From the NCBI RefSeq assembly GCF_007830315.1, contig NZ_VLKJ01000002.1, positions 372,001 through 436,000 of the forward strand: a DNA stretch of 64,000 bases, in the 5' to 3' direction. The notes under the pieces are model-generated. The model made no database searches, was not told where the DNA came from, and saw nothing but the letters and a program-made list of their open reading frames with translations. Positions within the stretch are counted from its first letter, which is position 1; every line of letters starts with the position of its first letter. Source of the stretch: Novosphingobium taihuense. Its GTDB lineage: Bacteria; Pseudomonadota; Alphaproteobacteria; Sphingomonadales; Sphingomonadaceae. The translations under genes were made by a program, and so were the position numbers. Of the stretch, positions 17,311-26,462 are shown piece by piece.

Positions 17311-17610
17311 CGCCTCTCTCCTTGGGAAATTTTGAGAAAGATGTCTTAATTTGTCTTGACGGTCAATTCTTGGCTTGGGCTTGTTCATCCAATAGCTAGT
17401 GCGTCGCCATGGACCTTTCCGGGTTTGACTGGCGGTTGCGGCGCAAGTGACGGACATCCTGGAACGCCCTAATCGCAGGTGCGATGGCACCAGGCGCCAC
17501 GGTCTTGGTGCTGGCCGATGTGACTTGATCCAATTACTTTACTTGGTGAAGCGATGCTCTCTGCGTTCCTCGGGGTTCGCAAAGCAAACTCGCCACCGGG
17601 AGAAGATGCC
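17311..17610. other. Divergent intergenic region
   Basis: 300 bp between the divergent SDR and DUF1214 genes, with no gene. It holds the TTGAC-G-GTCAA palindrome at 17356-17366 about 50 bp from the SDR start. GGGAGAAG before 17611 is the ribosome site of the DUF1214 gene. Confidence 0.4.
17356..17366. promoter_or_regulatory. Palindrome TTGAC-G-GTCAA in divergent promoter region
   Basis: A perfect 5-bp inverted repeat around one base. On the minus strand it contains TTGACC, a possible -35 hexamer for the SDR gene at 17310. The arms match the repeat at 28-44. A MarR gene (18909) lies downstream, and its product is a candidate ligand; this is inference. Confidence 0.35.
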
Positions 17611-18906
17611 ATGGCAAGTGCCATTCCCGAATGGATCGGGACCAACGATTATCATTTGTCGTCACGGAATCCGATCGCAACTGCAGATCAGATCTGGGTC
17701 GAGCAGAAATCCTTGCGCCTGCTTGCGCGCACCGATGTTCAGGCTGCAATTCGACAGGCTCAGTTTCTATGGGCGACCGTGTCTGAAACAGTAACCGATC
17801 AGGCCAAGGGGCTGCTTGGTGACTTCATTCAGGAGTACGCGCTGAATTATATAAACAAGGCATGCAACAGTGACGCCAACTACCCGCGGATCTTTCAGAA
17901 CTGGATGATCGAGCACGAATGGTTCGGTCATAAGGTTCCTTCTGCACGTATCGGGGGCGACAATCCCGACAATGGCTACCGTTTGATCCCGGTTGAGCAT
18001 GGTGGCCACTATCGGATCGATGGACGCTGGCTGGAGACAGGTCCTGCTGACGTAACCTGGACGATCGTGGGTAATCCGGGCACTTCCATCACGTTGGCAA
18101 GCCTCGACAATGAAGATTTGGTCGTAGGAGAAGACGGCAGCTTCACCGTCACGGTCGATGACCTGCCCGCGAATGGCAGGCCCAACCACCTTCAGACCAA
18201 GCGAGGCGCGCTTTTCCTGTTCGTTCGCGATGCCTTGGGTGATTGGGATAATGAACGTCCAAATGTCCTGCGCGTCACCAGGCTCAACCCGACCGACGCA
18301 GCGCCTATCGATGAAGACGAGATGGCCTATCGTGCGATCCAGTGGATGCTGGGCGACGTGCCGTTGTATTATTGGTTCACGATGCTGACCCACGGGAAAC
18401 CAGTCAATCGGCTCATCCCACCGACTCCTTCGGGTGGGGTAGGTGGCCTGCGCTCACAGTTCGGATGCTATGGCACACTGCGCATCGCGGATGATGAGGC
18501 GTATGTGATCAAGGTCAACGCAGGCAACGCAGCCTTCCGGGACATTGTGGTTCATGATTGGTGGCATCGCAGTATCGCGCCTGACCGGTTTACCGGCTCG
18601 CTCAACAACGCACAGATCGCTCCCGATGCTGACGGCCACTTCACATTCGCGATCGGGCCGAAGGATCCGGGCATCCACAACTGGCTCGACACCGGCGGAC
18701 TGAACGAGACGATCCTGTTGCTGCGCTGGCAAGGCGTGCCCCGCGCAACGCCAGACGACCAGTTGCCCCGTCTGCTGAGCGAGCAACTTGTCAAGCTCGA
18801 CAATATCGAAGCAGCAACGGAGGGTGCGCGCACCATCAACTCGGAGGGGCGCGCCAAGCAGATCTCGTCACGTCGTGCCAGCTGGGCAGGCCGGCTTTCG
18901 CTCTGA
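17611..18906 (+). CDS. DUF1214 domain-containing protein
   Basis: A 431-residue protein with the DUF1214 C-terminal pattern: DADGHFTFAIGPKDPG, HNWLDTGG and a final LLRWQG. The N-terminal two thirds has no motif I recognise; no signal peptide or membrane segment is visible. DUF1214 proteins have no firmly established activity. A diverged paralogue at 22565 shows the same dPGxxNWxD pattern. ATG 17611 has GGGAGAAG upstream. It is followed 2 bp later by a MarR gene and then SDR, amidohydrolase and SDR genes, apparently one operon. Both paralogues sit in catabolic operons, so a role in substrate conversion or binding is likely. Confidence 0.75.
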   Translation: MASAIPEWIGTNDYHLSSRNPIATADQIWVEQKSLRLLARTDVQAAIRQAQFLWATVSETVTDQAKGLLGDFIQEYALNYINKACNSDANYPRIFQNWMIEHEWFGHKVPSARIGGDNPDNGYRLIPVEHGGHYRIDGRWLETGPADVTWTIVGNPGTSITLASLDNEDLVVGEDGSFTVTVDDLPANGRPNHLQTKRGALFLFVRDALGDWDNERPNVLRVTRLNPTDAAPIDEDEMAYRAIQWMLGDVPLYYWFTMLTHGKPVNRLIPPTPSGGVGGLRSQFGCYGTLRIADDEAYVIKVNAGNAAFRDIVVHDWWHRSIAPDRFTGSLNNAQIAPDADGHFTFAIGPKDPGIHNWLDTGGLNETILLLRWQGVPRATPDDQLPRLLSEQLVKLDNIEAATEGARTINSEGRAKQISSRRASWAGRLSL

Positions 18907-18908
18907 CA

Positions 18909-19481
18909 ATGGTTGGCAGGAAAGGAACCGCGGCAGTGAGTGCCAGCAGCGCAGGTTCTGGCTCGGGGCGAATTACCGATCTTCTTGACAGGGCGGAGCA
19001 GCATTGGGCCGTTGACAGTTCAACCGATGATGCGCGTGCGTACGCGCTTAGCGCCCGCGTTCTGTATGTTGCCCGGCTCATCGAGCAGGGGTTTGTAGCT
19101 AAATGCCGTTCTTTCGGGTTGGCAACTGGCGAACTTCTGGTGCTGGAAGCATTGCATCGGTTGGGTGCACCCTACGAAGCCACTCCGGCACAATTGCGCA
19201 AATACTTCTTCGTGTCGTTTGCCGGCATCGGCAAGCGCGTGAACAAGCTGGAGGCGCTGGGTTACATTGAGCGCGGCGTGGTCGAAGCTGACAAGCGGAG
19301 CCAAACCATACGCCTGACGCAGACTGGGTTGACAGTCCTGTCGAACAGCAGCCGATCCGGACACGAACAACTGCACCGCGCGGCCCTGTCTTCCATGTGT
19401 TTGGAAGATCAGAAAACGCTAGCCGCGCTGCTGCGCCAACTCCAACAAAACATGGAAAAGATCGGTGCAGACCATGCCTGA
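18909..19481 (+). CDS. MarR family transcriptional regulator
   Basis: A 190-residue winged-helix regulator. The core reads LATGELLVLEALHRLG, then the recognition-helix region ATPAQLRKYFFVSFAGIGKR, then the wing IERGVVEADKRSQTIRLT, as in MarR proteins. It is a close paralogue of the gene at 27255, which shares TGELLVLDALHRLG and PSQLRQHFFISFAGLGKR. It starts 2 bp after the DUF1214 stop and is probably cotranscribed, which suggests autoregulation of this operon by a pathway metabolite. The palindrome at 17356 is a candidate site. Confidence 0.88.
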   Translation: MVGRKGTAAVSASSAGSGSGRITDLLDRAEQHWAVDSSTDDARAYALSARVLYVARLIEQGFVAKCRSFGLATGELLVLEALHRLGAPYEATPAQLRKYFFVSFAGIGKRVNKLEALGYIERGVVEADKRSQTIRLTQTGLTVLSNSSRSGHEQLHRAALSSMCLEDQKTLAALLRQLQQNMEKIGADHA

Positions 19482-19630
19482 AGGCACGACGCGTCCGAAA
19501 TCCTACTGGTTGCACGCCGGGCAGCGCGCAGCCTTGCGGATCGAGCATGTCAGCCGAGAACTTCTGGAACAATAATGCAGCTGCCGCCTGCAGGCCGCGG
19601 TTGGGTGACATAGTGAATAGGAGAAGAGAC

Positions 19631-20389
19631 ATGAAACGTTTGAGCAATAAGGTGGCGATCATTACCGGCGGCGGGCAGGGCGTTGGGCTCGGCATTGCGC
19701 AGGCATTTGCAGACGAAGGTGCTTCGATTGTCCTGACCGGTCGGACGCCTGATAAACTTGCCGCGGTCGTGCCCGATCTCGAGGCTCGCGGGGCGAAGGT
19801 TGCGATCCACCCGGCCGATGCCCGTTCGCGAGCGGATGCCAACAAAGTCGTCGAGTTCACCGTGGAAACATTCGGCGGGATCGACATTCTCGTCAACAAT
19901 GCCCAGTCGACCATTCCCGGGTTGTCGTTCAAGGACTACGGTGACGAAGAGATCGCTTCGACGGTCGAGTCCGGCCTGTACGGCACGATTTACCACATGC
20001 AGGCCGTGTGGCCGCATATGGCAAAGCGCGGCGGGGGCTCGATTATCAACTTCGGTTCGCGGCAGGGCATCGTCGCACCTGCTGGCTATTCGGTCTACGG
20101 CGCCACGAAGGAGGCTATCCGTGGCCTCAGCCGTGTCGCCGCCAGAGAGATGGGTCCAGACGGCATTCGCGTCAACGTTATCAACCCTTCCGCAATGTCG
20201 CCTGCCGCGCTGAAGTGGCTCAGCGACTTCCCCGAGGAAGCGGCAAGCAACCTGCTGGAGGTTTCGCTCCGGCGTTGGGGCGATGCGAACAAGGATATCG
20301 GCCCTGTCGCGGTATTTCTCGCTACAGATGAGAGCCAGTACGTGTCGGGCCAGACGATTAACGTCGATGGCGGCATGGTCATGCTGTGA
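19631..20389 (+). CDS. SDR family NAD(P)-dependent oxidoreductase
   Basis: A 252-residue SDR with TGGGQGVG, NNAQ in place of NNAG, and YGATK as the catalytic pair; GSRQGI supplies the serine. It ends SGQTINVDGGMVML. The strand-2 arginine (LTGRT) favours NADP(H). The start has GAGAAGAG just upstream, and the frame's extension to 19397 overlaps the MarR gene and is rejected. It is a close paralogue of the SDR at 52737 (same GSIYHMQA-type segment and same last five residues), and the SDR at 25028 belongs to the same subgroup. Its stop overlaps the next start (TGATG). Confidence 0.92.
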   Translation: MKRLSNKVAIITGGGQGVGLGIAQAFADEGASIVLTGRTPDKLAAVVPDLEARGAKVAIHPADARSRADANKVVEFTVETFGGIDILVNNAQSTIPGLSFKDYGDEEIASTVESGLYGTIYHMQAVWPHMAKRGGGSIINFGSRQGIVAPAGYSVYGATKEAIRGLSRVAAREMGPDGIRVNVINPSAMSPAALKWLSDFPEEAASNLLEVSLRRWGDANKDIGPVAVFLATDESQYVSGQTINVDGGMVML

Positions 20390-21396
20390 TGGATCGCGGC
20401 ATCGTGCAGGGAAGTCTCCCACCCGTCATCATTGATGCACACCACCACATTTTCGGTGGCATGGCTGAGTTGGGATATCCTGACTATGAGCCAGGAGATT
20501 ATCTGCGCGATGCTGCTCCGCTTGGGTCGAACTTGCGTGCGACGGTGTTTGCGGAATGCAACACGCATTATGACGCTGCGCAGCCGCCAGGCCTTGAAGC
20601 GACGGGTGAGACGCGTTTTGCGGCCCGGCTGGGCGCACGATTCGATGAAGAGCCGGTGCGTTGTGCATCGGCCATCATCGGGTTTGCCGATCCCTTTGCT
20701 GACCTGCCCTTCGAAAAGATCGTCGACGCTCAGGTGGTAGCAGGCGATGGCAGACTTCGTGCAATCAGACGGTCAACCGCATGGGACGAAGACGCACAAT
20801 TCAACTATCCGATCCTTAAAACGCTGCCGCACATGATGCGCGATGAACGGTTCTGCCACGCGCTTCATGTTCTGGCGCAGCGTGATCTGGTCTTTGATGC
20901 ATGGCTCTACCATCCGCAGTTTGGCGAACTGGTCGATCTGGCGAAGCGGGTGCCCGACTGCACGATCGTGCTCGATCATGCGGGGATGGTGCTGTCGAAA
21001 GGCAGATATGCAGATTCGAACAGGTCCTGGTCTGATTGGCGCGATGGGATCGCAAGACTGGCAGAGCGACCTAACCTCAACGTCAAAATTGGGGTGCTCG
21101 CGTCAATCCATGGGCTGGACGAGATCCGCCAGAAGACATGCGGGGAGCATTGGACGGGACCAGCTCTCGCGGAACATCTGGCACCATGGCTTGATCATCT
21201 GGTCTGCAGTTTTGGTCCGGAGCGCTGCCTGTTCGAAAGCAACTTTCCGATCGACAAGGCACACTGCGATTTCGCCACCATCGTCGAAGCCTTTTCACTG
21301 GCCTTTGGCGGGTTAGGGCCAAGCGAAAGAAACGCGATCTTTGCCGGGAATGCGGCCCGCATCTACAAAATCGATCTGCAGGACGAAGGCGTATGA
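20389..21396 (+). CDS. Amidohydrolase family protein (Amidohydro_2)
   Basis: A 335-residue TIM-barrel metal-dependent hydrolase. The N-terminal motif DAHHHIF supplies the metal histidines, TIVLDHAGM contains a further conserved histidine, and the C-terminal FESNFPIDK provides the typical SNFP segment. This subgroup contains lactonases and dicarbonyl hydrolases, so it may open a lactone or hydrolyse a 1,3-diketone. The start overlaps the SDR stop by one base, and its end overlaps the next SDR by 4 bp, so translation is coupled. It is only distantly related to the first amidohydrolase (78). Confidence 0.85.
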   Translation: MDRGIVQGSLPPVIIDAHHHIFGGMAELGYPDYEPGDYLRDAAPLGSNLRATVFAECNTHYDAAQPPGLEATGETRFAARLGARFDEEPVRCASAIIGFADPFADLPFEKIVDAQVVAGDGRLRAIRRSTAWDEDAQFNYPILKTLPHMMRDERFCHALHVLAQRDLVFDAWLYHPQFGELVDLAKRVPDCTIVLDHAGMVLSKGRYADSNRSWSDWRDGIARLAERPNLNVKIGVLASIHGLDEIRQKTCGEHWTGPALAEHLAPWLDHLVCSFGPERCLFESNFPIDKAHCDFATIVEAFSLAFGGLGPSERNAIFAGNAARIYKIDLQDEGV

Positions 21397-22142
21397 GTTT
21401 CACGGGACGGGTCGCCATCGTGACGGGTGCTGGCAACGGGATAGGTGCAGCTTGTGCGAAACTGCTCGCCGAGCGTGGCGCTGCCGTGGTTGTATGCGAT
21501 ATTTCTGAAGATGCAGGGGCTGCAGTAGCCGACGCAATCAATGCCAACGGAGGGCGTGCTGCGTTCATCCAGGCTGATGTGACGCAGGAAGATGATGTAA
21601 TCGCCTTAGTCTCGCGCACGGTTGCTCTGTTTGGCCGCCTCGATCTGGCCCATAACAATGTCGGTCTATGCATACCGGGGCCGACCATCGTCGACATGAC
21701 CGTGGACGATTGGGACGTGACAATGAACAGGTCGTTGCGTGCCACCTGGCTCGGAATGAAGCACCAGATCCCCATCATGCTCGCACACGGCGGCGGTGCG
21801 ATAGTCAACACGGCTTCAATGGCGGGGCATCGTTACATGGAGCTTGCCCCCCCGGCTTATGCTGCGGCCAAGGCCGGCGTCATCCACCTGAGCCGCTATG
21901 CATCGGATGCTTATGCCAGCCGCGGCGTTCGGGTTAACAGCGTCTCGCCCGGGCTCGTTGTGACAGAGGCGGTGGCGCGGGTGATGACGCCTGAGGAACA
22001 AGTCGGGCTAGCGGGGCGGGAACAGCGCATAGCGCGCGGGACGACACCTCTGGAAGTTGCCGAATTGGTTGCTTACTTGATGTCAGATGCGGCGGCGATG
22101 GTTACAGGATCGGACATGCAGATCTGTGGCGGCGCTCTATAA
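21393..22142 (+). CDS. SDR family oxidoreductase
   Basis: A 249-residue classical SDR: TGAGNGIG, HNNVG in place of NNAG, NTASMAG with the serine, YAAAK pair and a C-terminal TGSDMQICGG. The aspartate after strand 2 (VVCDIS) favours NAD(H). The DLAHNNVG and NTASMAG signatures are shared with the SDRs at 37927 and 53542, which form a subgroup with it. It is the last gene of the DUF1214/MarR/SDR/amidohydrolase/SDR operon and overlaps the amidohydrolase by 4 bp (ATGA). Likely a hydroxy-intermediate dehydrogenase. Confidence 0.92.
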   Translation: MSFTGRVAIVTGAGNGIGAACAKLLAERGAAVVVCDISEDAGAAVADAINANGGRAAFIQADVTQEDDVIALVSRTVALFGRLDLAHNNVGLCIPGPTIVDMTVDDWDVTMNRSLRATWLGMKHQIPIMLAHGGGAIVNTASMAGHRYMELAPPAYAAAKAGVIHLSRYASDAYASRGVRVNSVSPGLVVTEAVARVMTPEEQVGLAGREQRIARGTTPLEVAELVAYLMSDAAAMVTGSDMQICGGAL

Positions 22143-22564
22143 GCACGACAGCCAGGCGCTAACACATCGATATTTCCAGTGTCGGTGCGGCCACTGCGGG
22201 TGATGTCTAGGCGGAATGCCGGGATTGCCCAACGCCGTGGCGTGCTGCGGTGCGATGCCAGCCAACACCTTGCCCTTCTTTGTTAGGGCGGTGTGATCGA
22301 TGGTCGGTCAGGCCGTGTCACCACAGAGCAGATCACCTGCCAGGTCAAAGCTGCCGCGCGATATATGCCGTCCAGATCAGACGTCGCGACTTGTTCCCCA
22401 TCCCCTCCGGATAGGGATCAAGCCACCGCTAGTTATCTTCCTTCCGGTCCTCGTTCGTCCCCAGCCTCAGAAAATGCTGGCTCTGCACCCATCAGTGAAA
22501 TCCTCCTTAAGGAGTCGCAAAAATCAAACCTCTGTCAGAACAGGGCTGGATCACCCAATGCGCT
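22143..22564. other. Intergenic region between convergent genes
   Basis: 422 bp between the convergent SDR and DUF1214 genes. I see no gene with recognisable similarity, no strong hairpin with a T-tract and no repeat. Confidence 0.3.
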
Positions 22565-23749
22565 TCAAACCCCGAAGCGGCGACCGACCTCTGCCCGCCG
22601 GGCAAGGAGTTGCGCGTGGCGCTGTTCTGGCGTGATGATCGGCGTTTCCGCCGGCAAATGGTCTCGAAGGTCTGCCACCGCGACGAGCTTCGTAGCAGGA
22701 ACCGGGAAGCGATCACTCAGGTACCAGCGCCATTGTGCATAGCCTTTGGGGAAGCCTGACGGGTCAACCCAGTTGGGCACGCCAGGATCCTTGACCGACA
22801 TCACGATGCGGACCTTGCCATCTGCATCGACCACGGCCTGCTTGTTATTGATCGACGACTGATGGAACCGATAGTCTGTTGTCTGGTAAAAGTAATCCGC
22901 GAGCTGGAGGCTCCAGTGTTTCACATCCGGAATCTCAGTCTCGATGATGATCGCATCGTCCGGGCCTAGATCATAAAGCATCTTCACATAGGCGGCGAGC
23001 GGATTGCCGCCGATCTTGGTGGTGTCCTCGTCTGGCAGCCAGAAGCGGTTGCTGCCTACCGCCTGATCGACCTCTTCGATCATGCGCATCCAGGTATCGA
23101 GCGAGAAGCGCGTCTGGTAGGCGATGCCGCGTAATCGGTCTGCGATCTCCTCCTCGGTCAGAACCAAAGTGTCGTCTGAAAGCATGTCCAACGGTTCAAT
23201 GTGGATCGTTGCCCCAGTGGTGCCCTCCCATTCATCCCAGATGTCGCGGACAAGCAGGCACGTGTTGGGAGCCGCAGGGTCAAGCTTCATCCAGTTGCCG
23301 GGACGTTCATCGGGCGAGGCGATGATCTCGAAGCTGCCGTCCGGCGCGATTGTGAAGTTATCGACATCCCATGCACCAATATTGGCCTGGTCAGGATCGC
23401 CCCACCAGCCCTTCTGTGCCTGAATATGCAACCACGGCGTATCTCCCCTGGTGCCCCAGATCCGATATGCACGCGAACCATCGATCTTCGTCCAGTGATA
23501 GCGGAAATCAGGGCTGGGCGCCCCCCAGTTGTACTCAACCGGCGTGAACATTAGGTGGGAGAAGAACGTAGGATAGGCTGTGCGCGGCCCCATGTAAGTG
23601 TTGAAGCCAAAGGCCTGCATCATGGAAATAAAGTACATTGCCTGCGTTCGCATCTCGGGCGACTGGGCAAAACGCCAATCCAGCGCTGCGCGACGGGCTT
23701 CGTCTATTGCCTTCTGATATTCGTTCCATGCGTCATCAGCCAATGGCAT
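22565..23749 (-). CDS. DUF1214 domain-containing protein
   Basis: A 394-residue protein with the DUF1214 pattern near the C terminus: KHWSLQLADYFY, VDADGKVRIVMSVKDPG, NWVDPSG and QWRWYL. The N-terminal half has no motif I recognise. It is a paralogue of the protein at 17611 at low overall identity. AAGGG lies 8 bp before ATG 23749; GTG 23758 and ATG 23755 are also in frame. It is the third gene of an SDR/MFS/DUF1214 minus-strand operon (48 bp after the transporter). Activity unknown; the company of a transporter and SDR suggests it handles the imported compound. Confidence 0.75.
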   Translation of the reverse strand: MPLADDAWNEYQKAIDEARRAALDWRFAQSPEMRTQAMYFISMMQAFGFNTYMGPRTAYPTFFSHLMFTPVEYNWGAPSPDFRYHWTKIDGSRAYRIWGTRGDTPWLHIQAQKGWWGDPDQANIGAWDVDNFTIAPDGSFEIIASPDERPGNWMKLDPAAPNTCLLVRDIWDEWEGTTGATIHIEPLDMLSDDTLVLTEEEIADRLRGIAYQTRFSLDTWMRMIEEVDQAVGSNRFWLPDEDTTKIGGNPLAAYVKMLYDLGPDDAIIIETEIPDVKHWSLQLADYFYQTTDYRFHQSSINNKQAVVDADGKVRIVMSVKDPGVPNWVDPSGFPKGYAQWRWYLSDRFPVPATKLVAVADLRDHLPAETPIITPEQRHAQLLARRAEVGRRFGV

Positions 23750-23797
23750 TGTCATCACCCTTGTTTTGCAAAATCGTCAGTGTTGCAGGCTTGAACG

Positions 23798-25012
23798 TCA
23801 TTTCTCGAGCTCAGGCTCAGGGTATCTTCCCATTGCCAAGTAGAGAATGGCGGCTACGACAAGGAGCCCTGCACCCGCGATCAGGGCCGGATCATAAGTG
23901 GCAAGGTGATCATAGCACGCTGCTACTGCGATACCGCACAGAGCGCTCGCGATCGAAATCGCCGTAATCGTGATTCCGAATATTGCCGCAAGCTGTTCTA
24001 TGCCCAGATAGCGGGCAATCATAAATCCTGCGAGATCGATCTCCGCCCCTTGCCCGAGCCCGATAAGTGCCAGAGCAGCGATCGCCCAGTTGACCGAGAG
24101 TGTCTCGGCGCTGAGCATGAGGCAGCCGCATGCCGCTGCGATGGTGAACAGGCACCCGATCAGTGGCGCCCAGACCCGATCTATCAATGCCCCTGTCAAA
24201 ATCGTCCCTGCAAAAATCGATGCAGCCAATACGCCTCCCAGCGCCGCAGCAGCCTGTAAAGCAAGGCCTTTGCCGCTGAGGATGGGTTGAAGCTGGCCAA
24301 TGATGCCCACAATCGGGCCCAAGGTCAGGCTGACGGCGCCGCACAGGATCAGAACATGCCGATTTCGCAGAAGCTGAACGAACCCGGAGAGGCTGACATT
24401 TCCGCCTCTGCTAACTCCGCGGCGGCGCAAAAGACGCGTGGCTGGCCATCCAACCAACAGGGCCAGCAAGCCAAGCAGCACATAGCCACCGCGCCAACCA
24501 AACCTAGCGATCGTTCCGTAGCACATGATGGGTAGCAACACGCCCGCAACCGCTACTCCGAGTCTGGATGCTGCCAGCGCAAGGCCACGCGATTGATTGA
24601 AGCAGGCAAGCACTGCGCGGCTGAAAACAATGCCTGCGGTTCCCATCCCGAACATCGGCAGCGCAAGCATAAGCCCGTAAAAGGCGGCGAGGGAATTGGG
24701 CATTGCAGCCAGCCCAAAATAGGTTGCTGCCACCAATGGAAAGCAAGCAGCCGCAATGGCTCTGGCTCCGAAGCGATCAACCAGCAGCCCGAAGGCTGGC
24801 GCCAACAGGCCGGCGAGTATCTGGGCATTGAGTGCCAGAGACTGGCTCGTGCGGCTCCATCCGAACTCGGCTTGCAGTGGTAGGATGAACTGGCTCGATA
24901 CAAACGAAAACACGCCCATACCTGTGGCGATGCCAAGTGCGGAACCGACCACCACCAGCCAGTTCGACCGCCATTCCTCAATGCGGGGCGAGGGAGGATC
25001 AGATGTTGTCAT
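23798..25012 (-). CDS. MFS transporter (monocarboxylate-transporter-like)
   Basis: A 404-residue inner-membrane protein with about twelve hydrophobic segments. The N-terminal helix GMGVFSFVSSQFILPLQ followed by EFGWSR is typical of monocarboxylate-type MFS carriers, and LVDRFGAR after helix 2 is the MFS loop motif. It would import an organic acid substrate or export a product. It lies 15 bp after an SDR gene and 48 bp before the DUF1214 gene on the same strand, so the three form an operon. A second MFS gene of another family is at 42633. Confidence 0.88.
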   Translation of the reverse strand: MTTSDPPSPRIEEWRSNWLVVVGSALGIATGMGVFSFVSSQFILPLQAEFGWSRTSQSLALNAQILAGLLAPAFGLLVDRFGARAIAAACFPLVAATYFGLAAMPNSLAAFYGLMLALPMFGMGTAGIVFSRAVLACFNQSRGLALAASRLGVAVAGVLLPIMCYGTIARFGWRGGYVLLGLLALLVGWPATRLLRRRGVSRGGNVSLSGFVQLLRNRHVLILCGAVSLTLGPIVGIIGQLQPILSGKGLALQAAAALGGVLAASIFAGTILTGALIDRVWAPLIGCLFTIAAACGCLMLSAETLSVNWAIAALALIGLGQGAEIDLAGFMIARYLGIEQLAAIFGITITAISIASALCGIAVAACYDHLATYDPALIAGAGLLVVAAILYLAMGRYPEPELEK

Positions 25013-25027
25013 GGGAGGTCATTGCCG

Positions 25028-25807
25028 TCAGGTCATCATCTGGCCGCCATTCAACGACCATGTCTGACCAGTGATGTAACTGGCGTCCGGCCCCGCCAGA
25101 AACGCGACAGCCCGACCGATGTCAGCAACAGGATCGCCCAGACGACCGAGTGGAATGCTGGCCAGTACAGCGGTAGCCCGCTCCGGGAAATCCTTTTGAA
25201 ACTGTTCGGCAGATTCCGTCAGTGATGCGGGGCAGACCGCATTGACGCGGATACCGTGACCGCCCCAATCTCGCGCGGCAACACGGCTGAGGCCCTTCAA
25301 ACCTTCCTTGGCAGCACCGTAAATGGACATGCCAGCATGACCGAGAATACCTGCATTCGATGCAATGTTGATGATTGATCCGCCGCCTTGCTGCTTCATC
25401 GGGGCAAACGCAGCCTGCATGTGGTGAATCGCCCCGATGAGTCCTGAATTGACGACCATCGCAATGATTTCGTCAGTCACAAGTTCAAGCGAAACGCTGA
25501 CCGGTCTTGGGGTGGATTGCGCATTGTTGACCAGAATATCCAGTCGTCCGAAACGGGCCAAGGTGGTGGCCACCGTCCGGTCGGCATCGTGTCGTTCGCC
25601 AACAGTCGCCACCATGTGGCTGACCTGACCTCCCGTCAGTTCCGAAATTTCGTTGGCACAAGCAGTGAGTTGGCTTTCCGTACGCCCTGTCAGCACCACG
25701 GAAGCGCCTTGCTCGCTCAGCGCGATGGCAATACCTCGCCCAACGCCGCGTCCTCCGCCAGTAACAATTGCAACCTTGCCTGCCAGCGGTGCCTTCTGGT
25801 TCAGCAT
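25028..25807 (-). CDS. SDR family NAD(P)-dependent oxidoreductase
   Basis: A 259-residue SDR: TGGGRGVG, NNAQ in place of NNAG, YGAAK pair, serine in IASNAG, and TGQTWSLNGG near the C terminus, where the usual DGG is NGG. The strand-2 arginine (LTGRTE) favours NADP(H). It belongs to the same subgroup as the SDRs at 19631 and 52737 (shared NNAQS/NNAQT and HHMQA/YHMQA segments). ATG 25807 has GTGAGG upstream; the frame reaches 25849. First gene of the SDR/MFS/DUF1214 operon. Confidence 0.9.
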   Translation of the reverse strand: MLNQKAPLAGKVAIVTGGGRGVGRGIAIALSEQGASVVLTGRTESQLTACANEISELTGGQVSHMVATVGERHDADRTVATTLARFGRLDILVNNAQSTPRPVSVSLELVTDEIIAMVVNSGLIGAIHHMQAAFAPMKQQGGGSIINIASNAGILGHAGMSIYGAAKEGLKGLSRVAARDWGGHGIRVNAVCPASLTESAEQFQKDFPERATAVLASIPLGRLGDPVADIGRAVAFLAGPDASYITGQTWSLNGGQMMT

Positions 25808-26462
25808 GGAAATTGCCTCACTTTCTCGACCGGCTCCGGCCAAAGGCACGCAGGATGCCAGATTGGAGCGTTGTACAACTTGCAGCTGCCGCTATGCCCT
25901 CGCACCTCTGCCCGATGACGATCATCACGGCTGGTCCGGCTGAGCCAGCCGGCCACTCATACAAAGCGTCAGCAGCCAAATGACTTCATGCTCGTCTGAT
26001 CATGCCAAAAACAGAATTTCTCTTTACCCAGTTGCCTACTTCCGACCTTGCTCGCCCCAAAGTTGACAGCAGGGAAGCCTACGGGAAGAGGCATCGCATA
26101 AGCGATCCAGTGCTGCGTGCGCATTTTCAGATAGCCTCATTAACAAGGTCAATATAGTTTTCCGGGCTATCTAGATCTGCGCTCTCGAAGTTTGGTTTGG
26201 GGCCAGAGAATGGGCGCAAAGGAGAAAGGCACCTCCAGCTTTCGGATCCCGGCAAAATCGACGGCGGAACACAACCGGCCAACGCCATTTTTGAAGCCAA
26301 ACGACCCGAGGGTCATGACCGTAGTTTGCGACAGAGAGCGTATTTGAGGGGCATCTATCAAGATTGAGTCAGACGATCTGAAGTCGGCCAAAACGCCCCG
26401 CTATCGCAGTGTGACCGACGTTTTGTGAAGGGCCTGGCGAGTTGCCAACGCAAGGAATGCTC
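25808..26462. other. Long intergenic region with no recognised gene
   Basis: About 655 bp between two divergent SDR genes. Short open frames occur on both strands (for example 26167-26391 minus) but none has a ribosome site or recognisable motif. Base composition is more AT-rich around 25980-26190. It probably holds both promoters and may contain decayed sequence. Confidence 0.35.
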
